A stretch of DNA of 64,000 nt. Origin: Terrisporobacter glycolicus ATCC 14880 = DSM 1288. Lineage in GTDB: Bacteria; Bacillota; Clostridia; Peptostreptococcales; Peptostreptococcaceae. The notes below the pieces were generated by a model that was given only the letters and a program-made list of their open reading frames with translations, was not told the DNA's origin and searched no databases. The translations under genes were made by a program, and so were the position numbers. This document shows positions 8,167-17,700 of the stretch, one piece after another (the stretch's first letter is position 1; each line of letters opens with the position of its first letter). The stretch lies in the NCBI RefSeq assembly GCF_036812735.1, contig NZ_CP117523.1, positions 3,410,001-3,474,000 on the forward strand. Direction: 5' to 3'.

Positions 8167-9363
8167 TTAATTGTCACTTTCTATTAAACTTTTCATAGTA
8201 CTCTTATTCATAGCACCTGGCACGTATTTTGTAACATATCCATTTTCGTCAATTATAAGTGTTGATGGTAGAGAAGTAAATCCATATTGGTAACTTAGCA
8301 TGCCTCCATCATCAAATACTACAGGAAAAGTATACTTATTTTCTTTTAGGAAGTCTTCTATATATTGTTTGTCTCCTTCTTTTCCAACATTAGGTGAAGC
8401 AACCCCTAGTATAATTACATCCTTGCTATTTTGCCCATATTCCTTATATAAATCTTCTATATGAGGCATTTCTCCTCTACATGGTGGACACCAAGTTGCC
8501 CAGAAGTTTAAAAATACCGTCTTACCTCTATAGTCACTTAATTTATGTTCTTTTCCATATTGATCATATAAAGTAAAATCTAAGGCTTCAATTTTTTGTT
8601 CTTGATCTGAATTTGTACCTGTTTCAGATTCACTACTTTGGCTAATTTCAGTTTTATTTTGGCTTTTTATCCACTCTGCTTCTCTTTTAGCTTTGATCCC
8701 ATTAGAGAACATGACCATACCAGATATTACAATAATTATGCCTCCAATTTTCTTTATTTTGTCCATATGCATTTTAAGCTTATCTATGCTTTTTACTAAT
8801 TTGTTGTAGAATAATGCAACTAGTAAGAATGGCAAAATAAATCCTAGAGTATACACAATTATCAATAAATAAGATATGACTGTACTATCTGCATTACTTG
8901 ACATTATAAGTACAGAAGCAAGGATTGGTCCTATACATGGAGTCCACCCAAAGCTAAATGTGAAACCTAGCAAGAATGATGTCCATATATTCATCTCTTT
9001 AGATTTAAACTCAAATCTTTTTTCTCTATTTAAAAAATTAGATTTTATGCTATCCATGTAGAATAGCCCCATGATTATTGTGATAATTCCACCTATCATC
9101 ATGACCATATATTTGTAATCATTGAAAAATGAGCTTAGAGCATTTACTGAAGAGCCTAAAATAAAGAAAGTCGTTGAAATACCCAATGTAAATAATAAAG
9201 TATTTCTAAATAATGAACTTTTCGTAAATCTTCCTTGGTTTAAGTTTTCTATGCTGCTATTAGATAACATACTTAAGTAAATGGGCAGTATTGGTAGTAC
9301 ACAAGGTGATAAAAATGACACTAAACCTTCTATAAATACTACAATAAAGTTTATTTTTTCCAT
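8167..9363 (-). CDS. CcdA-TlpA fusion: thiol-disulfide transporter with thioredoxin domain
   Basis: A 398-residue fusion. Residues 1 to about 220 are a six-helix CcdA/DsbD-beta-like membrane domain with the reactive cysteines C21 (SPCVLP) and C143 (TPCIGP). A Ser/Gln-rich linker (about 235-258) leads to a TlpA/ResA-like thioredoxin domain with WCPPC (C292, C295). The membrane domain should pass electrons from cytosolic thioredoxin to the outer domain, which reduces extracytoplasmic disulfides. Usually these are separate proteins. The ATG follows GGAGAAGC. No cytochrome c or sulfoxide reductase partner lies nearby, so the client is unknown. Confidence 0.9.
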   Translation of the reverse strand: MEKINFIVVFIEGLVSFLSPCVLPILPIYLSMLSNSSIENLNQGRFTKSSLFRNTLLFTLGISTTFFILGSSVNALSSFFNDYKYMVMMIGGIITIIMGLFYMDSIKSNFLNREKRFEFKSKEMNIWTSFLLGFTFSFGWTPCIGPILASVLIMSSNADSTVISYLLIIVYTLGFILPFLLVALFYNKLVKSIDKLKMHMDKIKKIGGIIIVISGMVMFSNGIKAKREAEWIKSQNKTEISQSSESETGTNSDQEQKIEALDFTLYDQYGKEHKLSDYRGKTVFLNFWATWCPPCRGEMPHIEDLYKEYGQNSKDVIILGVASPNVGKEGDKQYIEDFLKENKYTFPVVFDDGGMLSYQYGFTSLPSTLIIDENGYVTKYVPGAMNKSTMKSLIESDN

Positions 9364-9450
9364 AAGCTTCTCCTCTGTTGCTAAATTTATTCAACTTTTT
9401 ATTCATTTTTAATTTATACCCATCTTTTTATATGTTAACTTATAAATTTA

Positions 9451-9494
9451 AATCCCCTCAATATGATGACTTATAACATAATATTGAGGGGATT
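9451..9494 (-). terminator. Terminator after the M28 peptidase gene
   Basis: A 14-bp perfect stem (9451-9464 with 9481-9494) with a 16-nt loop, followed on the - strand by a T- and A-rich tail. It separates the peptidase gene from the CcdA-TlpA gene. Confidence 0.65.
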
Positions 9495-9518
9495 AATATC
9501 TAAACTAGAAATAAATTA

Positions 9519-12215
9519 TTATTTTGATATTAAATTTTCTTTTTCTACTTTATCTACATTATAATTAGCTATTAATGCCTTTGCACCTACTCTATCAGGT
9601 TGAGACTGCATTTCAATTACAGAGTTTATTACTACATCTACAGAATTATATAACCACTTAGGATTTATAGTCTCTATCTTATCACCTTTTGTGTGATAAT
9701 ATTGATCAAGTGTACCATTTTCATCTAATGTATATCCTATAAATGTAGATGGTATACCTACTGATTCAAATGGTGCATGATCACTAGATGTACTATGTAA
9801 ATCTTTAGTCGTAGACATATTTAAATAACCTAGTTGACTAGCCATTTTCTTAGTTAAATCAGTAACTTCATGGTTTGAGTTTTTATTAGAGTTCCACATT
9901 ACCATATTATTACCAACACCAACCATATCTAAATTGATCATAGATTTTACTTTATTTACTCTTCCTGAATCTTGTAAACTCTTAACATATTCTTTTGATC
10001 CTATAAGACCTATTTCTTCTGCACCAAAGTTAACAAATTCTATATTGTATTTTAATTGGCTAGCTATTTCTGGTCTAGATAATATTCTTGCAGCTTCTAT
10101 TATTGAAACTGTTCCTGAACCATTATCATTTGCACCAGGAGTTTGTACACTATCCATATGAGCTCCTATTACTATTGTTTGTGCAGTTCTTGAATTTTTA
10201 GCTGCTGGTAAAGAAGCAATTACGTTGTAAGAATAACTGTCAGTTTCTACTGATGTTTTTACTTCCATAGAAACTTCTATCTTTTCTCCATTTGCTAATT
10301 TAGATACTAATGCATCTCCATCTGATAAAGTCAGTGAAGTTGATGGAATTCTCTTTGAACTATATTCACCTAAAGTTCCATTTAAATCTCCACTAGCATT
10401 ATTGTAAATAATAACACCAGATGCCCCTTTTGCTGTTGCATTATCTACTTTTTCAGCGAAAGATATATCTCCTCTTTTAATAAGAGCAATTTTACCTTTT
10501 ACGTTATTTATTTCCTCTGGTTTTCCTAAACCACAATAAACTAAATCACCTTCAAGTACACCATTTGTTGCATTAGAATATGTAAGTGTTTTTGAACTTA
10601 GTTCTTTATTTCCAACTTTTACAGTTGAACCTTCAGACATAAATCCATCTATACCATTTATTATTTGTTTTCTAGTTTTAAGTCCCATAGCTTTATATTG
10701 ACTTGCTATATAATTTGCTGCATCATGTTCCCCTTCAAAACCAGTAACTCTAGCATTATCCTTACCAGCTAATACTTCTAGATCTTTCATCATATTATCT
10801 ATGCTTATTAAATTCTCATGATATGTATCAACAGTTTCATATATAGCTGAACCTATTAATTTTATAGTTCTTTCTAGTCTTTCTTGGCTAGCATGCTCTG
10901 TATGATCAGTTGGTTTATGATAATATGGCTCTAAAGCAGATCTTGGGTCATGTAGCTTTTCTGGATCACCGTTTATAAATAATGCTGATGGTATACCCAC
11001 ATTATCAAAGGATACGTGATCTGAAGATCCCATTGAAACTAAATTTCCATCTTTTTTAACTTCATGGTTTCCATCATAGCTTGTAAAGTTTGTACTATTG
11101 CTTTCTAATCTTTTTCCTGCTTCTTTAACTGCGTCTGTAACTACATTTTTAACACCTTTATTTGTATATACTGCTAACTCTGAGCATGCCTCGTAATTAG
11201 TAGCAACCATGTCTAAGTTAAAGTTTCCTATGCTTCTATCTAATTCGTCCTTACTTAAAGTTTTTACATAAGCTGCAGAACCTTTTAGGCCAACTTCTTC
11301 TGCTCCACAAGCTATAAATCTTATTTCTCTATCTGTATCTAAATCTTTTATAGCATTTGCAATTTCAATCATTGCTGCCACACCTGAAGCATTATCATTT
11401 GCACCAGGAGCTTTTGCTACACTATCAAGGTGAGCACTTATATATACTATTTCATCAGTATTTTCACTATCATTTCCTCTTGCTCCTTGTTTAGCAACTA
11501 CATTCCAAGAAGTTGTAGATGGTGATTTACCTACTTCTAAAGATAGCTTTACTGATTCGCCTTTATTTAATTTTTCAAATAGAGATAAACCAGCTTGTCT
11601 TTCTATTCCTACTGCTGGTACAGATACATCTCCTACTGATCCTGTAGAAATCCCACTAGTATTATTGTACATTACTAGTGCAACAGCTCCTGCATTTGCT
11701 GCATTTGTAACTTTATCTACGAAAGATACAGTTCCTCTTTCAACAAATGCTATTTTCCCTTTAACATCTACCTTTGCAAAATCTTCTTCACTTCCTAGAT
11801 TACAATATACTATTTCACTACTTATCTCCCCATCCGTAGCTTTAGAACCTGTAAATGCTGATGAATTTATAACTTCTTGTCCTAATTTTAAAGAAGAAGC
11901 CCCTTTTCCTGAAGCATAACTAAATTCTTGAATTTCTGAATCATAACCTAATTTATCAAATTGTTTTTTGATATATTGTGCAGCTTGGTACTCCTCGTTT
12001 GTACCTACAATCCTTGGCCCTATAGTGTCTGCCAAGTATCTTATGTGGTTAAAAGCCCTACTTCCATCAATGGAATTTAAAAACTGATTTTGCTCAGAAC
12101 ATATAACCCCACTCACATTCTTTTTGTCTATTTGTGCATTAGATATACCCGAGGATGCAGCAATCAACATCAATGCCATAGATGTAGATAATATTTTATT
12201 GCTTAATTTAAACAA
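9519..12215 (-). CDS. Secreted tandem M28 zinc aminopeptidase
   Basis: About 898 residues with a signal peptide (LSNKILSTSMALMLIAASSGISNA) and two full M28 units, each a PA-type insert plus a catalytic domain. Unit 1 has SAHLDS, GANDNASG, GAEEVG, NLDMV and SSDHVSF; unit 2 has GAHMDS, GANDNGSG, GAEEIG, NLDMVG and SSDHAPF. Both carry the full set of zinc ligands (His, Asp, Glu, Asp, His), so both look active. M28 enzymes release N-terminal residues from peptides outside the cell. I use the TTG at 12213-12215, seven bases after AAAGGGGG; the longer frame upstream would put a charged extension before the signal peptide. No sortase motif or cell-wall repeat is present. Confidence 0.9.
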   Translation of the reverse strand: MFKLSNKILSTSMALMLIAASSGISNAQIDKKNVSGVICSEQNQFLNSIDGSRAFNHIRYLADTIGPRIVGTNEEYQAAQYIKKQFDKLGYDSEIQEFSYASGKGASSLKLGQEVINSSAFTGSKATDGEISSEIVYCNLGSEEDFAKVDVKGKIAFVERGTVSFVDKVTNAANAGAVALVMYNNTSGISTGSVGDVSVPAVGIERQAGLSLFEKLNKGESVKLSLEVGKSPSTTSWNVVAKQGARGNDSENTDEIVYISAHLDSVAKAPGANDNASGVAAMIEIANAIKDLDTDREIRFIACGAEEVGLKGSAAYVKTLSKDELDRSIGNFNLDMVATNYEACSELAVYTNKGVKNVVTDAVKEAGKRLESNSTNFTSYDGNHEVKKDGNLVSMGSSDHVSFDNVGIPSALFINGDPEKLHDPRSALEPYYHKPTDHTEHASQERLERTIKLIGSAIYETVDTYHENLISIDNMMKDLEVLAGKDNARVTGFEGEHDAANYIASQYKAMGLKTRKQIINGIDGFMSEGSTVKVGNKELSSKTLTYSNATNGVLEGDLVYCGLGKPEEINNVKGKIALIKRGDISFAEKVDNATAKGASGVIIYNNASGDLNGTLGEYSSKRIPSTSLTLSDGDALVSKLANGEKIEVSMEVKTSVETDSYSYNVIASLPAAKNSRTAQTIVIGAHMDSVQTPGANDNGSGTVSIIEAARILSRPEIASQLKYNIEFVNFGAEEIGLIGSKEYVKSLQDSGRVNKVKSMINLDMVGVGNNMVMWNSNKNSNHEVTDLTKKMASQLGYLNMSTTKDLHSTSSDHAPFESVGIPSTFIGYTLDENGTLDQYYHTKGDKIETINPKWLYNSVDVVINSVIEMQSQPDRVGAKALIANYNVDKVEKENLISK

Positions 12216-12285
12216 TATAATTCCCCCTTTTATATATTTTTTAAATATATAAAAAAATAAAAACACTTATCCAGCATATTTGCCT

Positions 12286-12588
12286 TTAATTATTACTTTC
12301 AACTTTGCTATTAAGCTCTGCTTCTAATTCTTTTATATATTTTTCTTTCTCACCTAAAGATTTTTCTAAATCTTTTATTTTACTGTTTGAATCATTGTAT
12401 AACTCATTATATTTACTTAATAATCCATCTCTATTTTCTTTTAAATCCTCATATTTTTCTATAATAGTATCCAAATTGTTATAAATATCACTTATATTAT
12501 CAAACCTAAAAGTCTCATAAGTGTAAAATACGCCTCCCATAGATATAGTTCCCGCTACTAAACCAGCTATGATTTTTTCTTTTATCAT
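12286..12588 (-). CDS. Small membrane-anchored coiled-coil protein
   Basis: About 100 residues: an N-terminal hydrophobic segment (IIAGLVAGTISMGGVFY) and then a charged helix of coiled-coil type. It is a paralogue of the next gene upstream: LLSKYNELYNDSNSKIKDLEK here aligns with the same region of that protein (LLQKYNDLYNKAKEEISNLEK). I place the start at the ATG 7 nt after GGGGG rather than at the TTG just before it. It lies between the larger paralogue and the M28 peptidase, all three with similar GGGGGA leaders. No function can be assigned. Confidence 0.65.
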   Translation of the reverse strand: MIKEKIIAGLVAGTISMGGVFYTYETFRFDNISDIYNNLDTIIEKYEDLKENRDGLLSKYNELYNDSNSKIKDLEKSLGEKEKYIKELEAELNSKVESNN

Positions 12589-12641
12589 CAATAATCCCCC
12601 TTATTATCTTTATAGATTTGATACTAAGTCTGTAATATTAA

Positions 12642-13310
12642 TTAATCTAAAGTTGGTAAACTATCTACATCAACTAATTCATCTGGGATTTCTTCAAGTC
12701 TTTGTTCTGTATATTTTTTTAATTTTCCTACTTCATCATTAGCTTTTATAACTTCCCCATTAGCTTCTTCTAAAGCTGCTTCTGTATCACTTAATTTTTT
12801 ATTACTATCAGCCAATTGACCTTTTAAGTTTGATATTTCTCCTTTTAATTGTGTCAACTGCTCATGTTTTATTTCTAACATTTCATCATATTTTACTAAT
12901 TCAGCATCTAGCCAGGCAATTTCTGACTCTGCATCCGCTAACGCTTCCTTTAGCTCAGCTATTTCTGCTTTTAATGCTTCATTTTCTTTCTTCATTTGCC
13001 CAATAGTTGTATTTTCTAGCTTTTCTATTTCTGCTTTTAATTCAGCTTTTTCAGATTCTAAAGCTGACTTTTGTTCTTCTAGTTCAGTTTTCTTCTTTTC
13101 AAGATTTGATATTTCTTCTTTAGCCTTATTGTATAAATCATTATATTTTTGTAATAATTTACTTTCGTTGTCCTTATAAGTGGTCTCCATCGCTGATACA
13201 TTAGATTTAACATCTTCTACTGCTTGTCCATCAAACTTTTTTACCCCTATAACTATGCTTCCTGCTAAAGCTGTCACTAGTAATCCTGTTGCTAATTTTG
13301 ACATTGCCAT
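12642..13310 (-). CDS. Membrane-anchored coiled-coil protein
   Basis: A 222-residue protein with an N-terminal hydrophobic segment (residues 5-23) and a long, nearly uninterrupted Glu/Lys/Leu heptad helix to about residue 205. It resembles the smaller gene downstream in sequence and layout. The ATG is 8 nt after GGGGG. Such proteins can act as envelope spacers or scaffolds, but I recognise no family, and the assignment stops at structure. The two paralogues probably share a transcript. Confidence 0.65.
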   Translation of the reverse strand: MAMSKLATGLLVTALAGSIVIGVKKFDGQAVEDVKSNVSAMETTYKDNESKLLQKYNDLYNKAKEEISNLEKKKTELEEQKSALESEKAELKAEIEKLENTTIGQMKKENEALKAEIAELKEALADAESEIAWLDAELVKYDEMLEIKHEQLTQLKGEISNLKGQLADSNKKLSDTEAALEEANGEVIKANDEVGKLKKYTEQRLEEIPDELVDVDSLPTLD

Positions 13311-13681
13311 TTTAAATTCCCCCTTATACCCTCTTATATTTTTTAATACATATTTTTTTTATATTTTAAAAATAGAATATAATATGTATTAAACTCTTAG
13401 TTAATATTGTATTGTATGAATATTCAGAAATCAATAAGTTTTCTTACTTTTTTAATTTAATTATAAATAGTTAATTTTAACATTATAAAAGATTAATGAA
13501 TAAAATATATTACATCCCGTCATTTCTACATAAATGTTGATTAATTATTTTTAAGGATATTCGTTAGTTAAAGTAGTTACCTTTGCATTCATATTGGAAA
13601 AAAATAAGAGCCAAACCAAAATGGATGACTCTTATCTTTTAACAATTTATTCTGTTCTCTATCTAATTTTAAAACGTATAT
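13311..13681. other. 371-bp intergenic region
   Basis: AT-rich spacer between the ApbE gene and the coiled-coil gene. It contains the ApbE terminator (13597-13635) and presumably the coiled-coil promoter. I see no gene or conserved RNA. Confidence 0.6.
13597..13635 (-). terminator. Terminator after apbE
   Basis: ATAAGAG (13604-13610) pairs with CTCTTAT (13629-13635), and the - strand continues with seven T residues. Confidence 0.7.
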
Positions 13682-14719
13682 CTACATTAATTTATAATCT
13701 TGTGATGTTAATTTGAATTTATCTCTTATACCTTTACTTAAATAAATCTTATTATCTTTAGTTATAAATATTGCTTCCACATTATCTCTACTTTCCACGA
13801 ATTTCATTCCTTCTTTTGCCCCCATAGAAAGCAATGCTGTGGATAATGCATCACAGTAAGTAGAGTTCTCACTAATTACACTTACACCTAATAATTCATT
13901 TTTTACTGGGTATCCTGTATTAGTATCAAGTATATGATGATATAGCTTTCCATTTTGCTTAAAATTTCTTTCATATATTCCCGATGAAACTACTGATTTA
14001 TTTTCTACTTCTAGTATTCCTAGATAATCATTGTTACCTTTATTCCCATCTCTTATGGCAACTTTATAAGGTAGGTTATCTGATTTGGTACCCACACAAA
14101 CTATATTTCCACCTATATTTAATAATGCTTTTTCATAACCTGCATCTAAGATTATAGACTTCACTTTTTCTCCCACATATCCCTTTGCTATGGATCCTAA
14201 ATCTATTATCATACCTTGTTTTCTCAATTTTACAGAATTACTTTTATAATCAAGCTCAATATCATCAATATTGCATAACTTTAAAGCCCCATCTATGTCT
14301 TTGTCATTTGGAACAGATGCGTTTTCAAATCCTATATTCCAAAGTTTCACCACTGCTCCAATGCTTATATCATTATGTCTATTAGTCTCCTTTGCATATT
14401 TTATGGACTCTTCAATTAGTTCAAAGGTATCCTTACTTACACTAACGTATTTTTTTCCTGCATTTTTATTAATTTTATCTATTTCACTTATTATTTCCTC
14501 ATTATTTATAGATATATTATTATCTATATTTACTATAGTATTTTTAATACTATCAAATATTTGATTATCTACTGTAGTTTGAGAGTATATAGTAACATTT
14601 ATGTATGAACCCATAGCGTACATGTCCATATTATAATCACTATATTCTTTATCTTTTTCACATCCTAAATTTAAACTTGTTGATATAACAATAATTAATA
14701 GTAAATATATTTTTTTCAT
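13682..14719 (-). CDS. apbE: ApbE family FAD:protein FMN transferase, lipoprotein
   Basis: A 345-residue protein with a lipoprotein signal (lipobox NLGC, Cys20). The ApbE core is visible: MDMYAMGSYINVTIY near the mature N-terminus, DLGSIAKGYVGEKV (FAD/Mg site), LLNIGGNIVCVG and DALSTALLSMGAKEG. ApbE enzymes move FMN from FAD onto Thr of extracytoplasmic redox proteins such as RnfG/NqrC or fumarate-reductase-like proteins. The start ATG follows AGGGAG. It lies downstream of the large Fur-box gene but behind a hairpin (14738-14774), so co-transcription is possible only by read-through. Confidence 0.92.
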   Translation of the reverse strand: MKKIYLLLIIVISTSLNLGCEKDKEYSDYNMDMYAMGSYINVTIYSQTTVDNQIFDSIKNTIVNIDNNISINNEEIISEIDKINKNAGKKYVSVSKDTFELIEESIKYAKETNRHNDISIGAVVKLWNIGFENASVPNDKDIDGALKLCNIDDIELDYKSNSVKLRKQGMIIDLGSIAKGYVGEKVKSIILDAGYEKALLNIGGNIVCVGTKSDNLPYKVAIRDGNKGNNDYLGILEVENKSVVSSGIYERNFKQNGKLYHHILDTNTGYPVKNELLGVSVISENSTYCDALSTALLSMGAKEGMKFVESRDNVEAIFITKDNKIYLSKGIRDKFKLTSQDYKLM

Positions 14720-14737
14720 AATTTCTCCCTATAATAT

Positions 14738-14774
14738 AAATGGCTGCCACAATTATTTTATGTGACAGCCATTT
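14738..14774 (-). terminator. Hairpin between the large secreted-protein gene and apbE
   Basis: A 14-bp stem with one mismatch (14738-14751 with 14761-14774). It lies 9 nt past the stop codon of the large gene. The U tract is weak on the - strand, so read-through into apbE is plausible. Confidence 0.6.
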
Positions 14775-14782
14775 TTACAAAT

Positions 14783-17700
14783 TTATCTTACTTTTATATA
14801 TTTAATACTACTATATAAACTGTAAACCTTCTTTCCGTCTACCTTCTTATAGGCTCTTACCTTATAGTAATATCCTTTATTTTTACTTACACTAGTATTT
14901 GTATAAGATGTAGTACTACTATTTACAGCTTTTGCAAGGCTATATTTCCCATTCTTACTTGTGGCTCTATATACCTGGTATCCGCTTGCTCCTGATACTT
15001 TATTCCATTTCACATATACTTTTTTATTTTTAGAACTCAAAGTTGCAGAAGGTGTAATAAGTTTTGGTTTTGCAGAAACTATTTTTGAGTAACTACTATA
15101 AGTTTTACTTCCATTCACTGTCTTATATGCTCTTACTTTATAGTAATATGTTTTTCCTGTTGTTAATTTTGCATCTGTGTAACTTACAGTACTGCCACTT
15201 TTTATTGTCTTTATTGAAGCATATTTTCCATCTTTACTTGTTGATCTGTACACTTGGTAGCCACTTGCTTTTGATACTTTATTCCAAGTAATTTTGTTGC
15301 TATTATAGGATGCAACATCTACTTTAGCAGTTGGTGTAGAAACTTTTATTACTGGTTTCTCATTGTTTTTTACTGTTACTTTTATTGTTTTTAATACACT
15401 TCCTCCTAAGACTCCTTTAACATTATATACAACCTTGTATTCTCCTGCTTTTGTTGTATCTACTGTATTTTCTACTACTTTAATTTTGTCAGTTATATCA
15501 CTTCCATCACTATCAATTGCACTTATTCCATTCATTGCATTGAATTTGTCATCAACTTTTATTTCTACATCTTTGGCTGTTATTTTAGTATTTTCATAAA
15601 TATAGTCTTTGTACCCATCTGCTTTTATTTCTAATTTATCACCATTTTCTAAAGATTCATATATGTCTATTCCTCCTGAGTAGTTTAATTTATATCCTTT
15701 TGTCGGTGAAAGATCTGTGCTTTTTTCTATTTCATTCCCATTTATTTTTACTGATGTAATTTTATTTTTCCAATTATCATCAGCTGAATTAAATGAATAT
15801 CTATGGCTATATGAGTTATATTCAGCTTTTACTTTATTCTCAAATGATTCTACTGAATAATTATATTCTTCATAGCCCTTAGATTTGATACTTAATTTAT
15901 CGCCTTCTTTTAAATTTTGTAAAATAGTAACTACTCCATAACTTGATTTATAACCTTCATCTTTTTTAAGTAGTTTTCCATTTAGATAAACTTGAACATT
16001 ATCTGTCCAATTATACTGAGAATTAGAAAATTTGTGATATCCATCTGAGTCCTTTGACACATTTATTTTTTCTACTGATAGTAATGGAGTATTATAAGTG
16101 TAATCTTCATATCCATTAGATTTAAATACTACCTTACTACCTCCATCTAATGTTGATAATATTGTTATCTTATTTCCATTTTTATAAAAACCTTCACTTG
16201 CAAATGAGCTGCTAGCTTCTTCTAATTCTTTATCATTTACCAACACATTCGTTATATTAAAAATATACTCTGCATCTTTTGCTGTAAAAGCATAATCTCC
16301 CCAAAGATCTTTTTCCACTTCTATATCAGGTACTGATGTATTGTCTCCTTTAACTTCTAGTTTTACTTCATAATCTTTGTAATTATTAGCTTTTATAACT
16401 ATGTTATAAGATTTAGCCTTTCTAAAGTTTTCTCCAGAAAGTTCTATACTATAAAACTCGTCTGAACACGTTTTATAATCAACTTCCTTATTATCTACTA
16501 ATACACTAGTTATAGCTTTTTTATAGTTGGAGTTCATAGCTTGTTCCACATCTATAATTACTCTTTCATTTGGTTTATAAGAGTTCTTATTGTTTAGTTT
16601 CACAAAAGATGGTATCTCCATCTTCTTTGCATCTACAGTTTTTAATTCACTTGGTGTAAATATAGTTATAGAATCTTCATAACCATTAGCTTTTATGGCT
16701 AAAGTCTGTTGTTTATCTTCCTTACCTTTAAATAGTTTATTTTTTAATACTAATGTATTGTCTATAAAGTAATAATCACCATTGTCTCCACCTAGTTGAG
16801 TATTATTGAATGAGGATTTTCCGTTTATAGTTAATCCCTTTATAGCATTTTTATAATCATTCTTTAGTTCTATTGTTATATTGTTATCTGCATCTTTTTT
16901 AGGTACTAGAGTTTCTACACCTTGTGATAAATCTATACTTGTTTTATTTGTTTTGTATCCATTGGCTAATACAGATATTTCATTGCTTCCTTTTGCAAAT
17001 TTACTTGTATCTTTGATTGTTATTTTGCCGTCTAATATGTCATAGGATGATTTATTTAAGATAGTCATTCCTACTCTTATATTTTCTATATTTTTAGTGT
17101 ATTCCTCATTATTTTCATATGATAATATTATATTTCCATCTGATTTGATTACTTTTAAATTTGGTGCTACTTTTAAATTTTCTTCTGAATAGCTTTTAAC
17201 ATCTCCGAGCAAACCATCTTCTAATATATGTTTAACAGAGTATGGTTTATTTACATAGTCACTTTCCGCCAACTTATTATAGTAATCTTTAAATGTAAAA
17301 TAATCACTTTCATAAGCTTCATTTAATGCATTTTTATAGTTTTGATAATCTACCACCTTTTGAGATCCCTTTGTCAATATGGCATCTTTTGTCATTGCAT
17401 TCCAATAAGACAATACTGATGTAGAGTACTTTGTTGACATTCCTATATTTCTTAAAATAAAGGCATTTGCCAATAAATCAAAATCATAAACTAAATTTGC
17501 TCTAATATATCCTGTAGCTCCGCCCTCACTAGTGGATCCGCCTCCGCCTCCACCACTTGCACTTGATAGTACATCAAATGTAGGCTTAGACTTAGCAGCT
17601 AATTTATTAGTAACTTTTGATTCTACTGTAGAACTATTTTCTGACTTTGCTTCTTTAGTACCTAAAGTTGGATTACTACTGCCTTTTGGAGCTTCTTCTA

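Noticed and set aside
14800-15330. Cell-wall binding repeats or sortase anchor at the end of the large protein
   Set aside because: The repeats match fibronectin III-like pattern, and no LPXTG or choline-binding motif is present.
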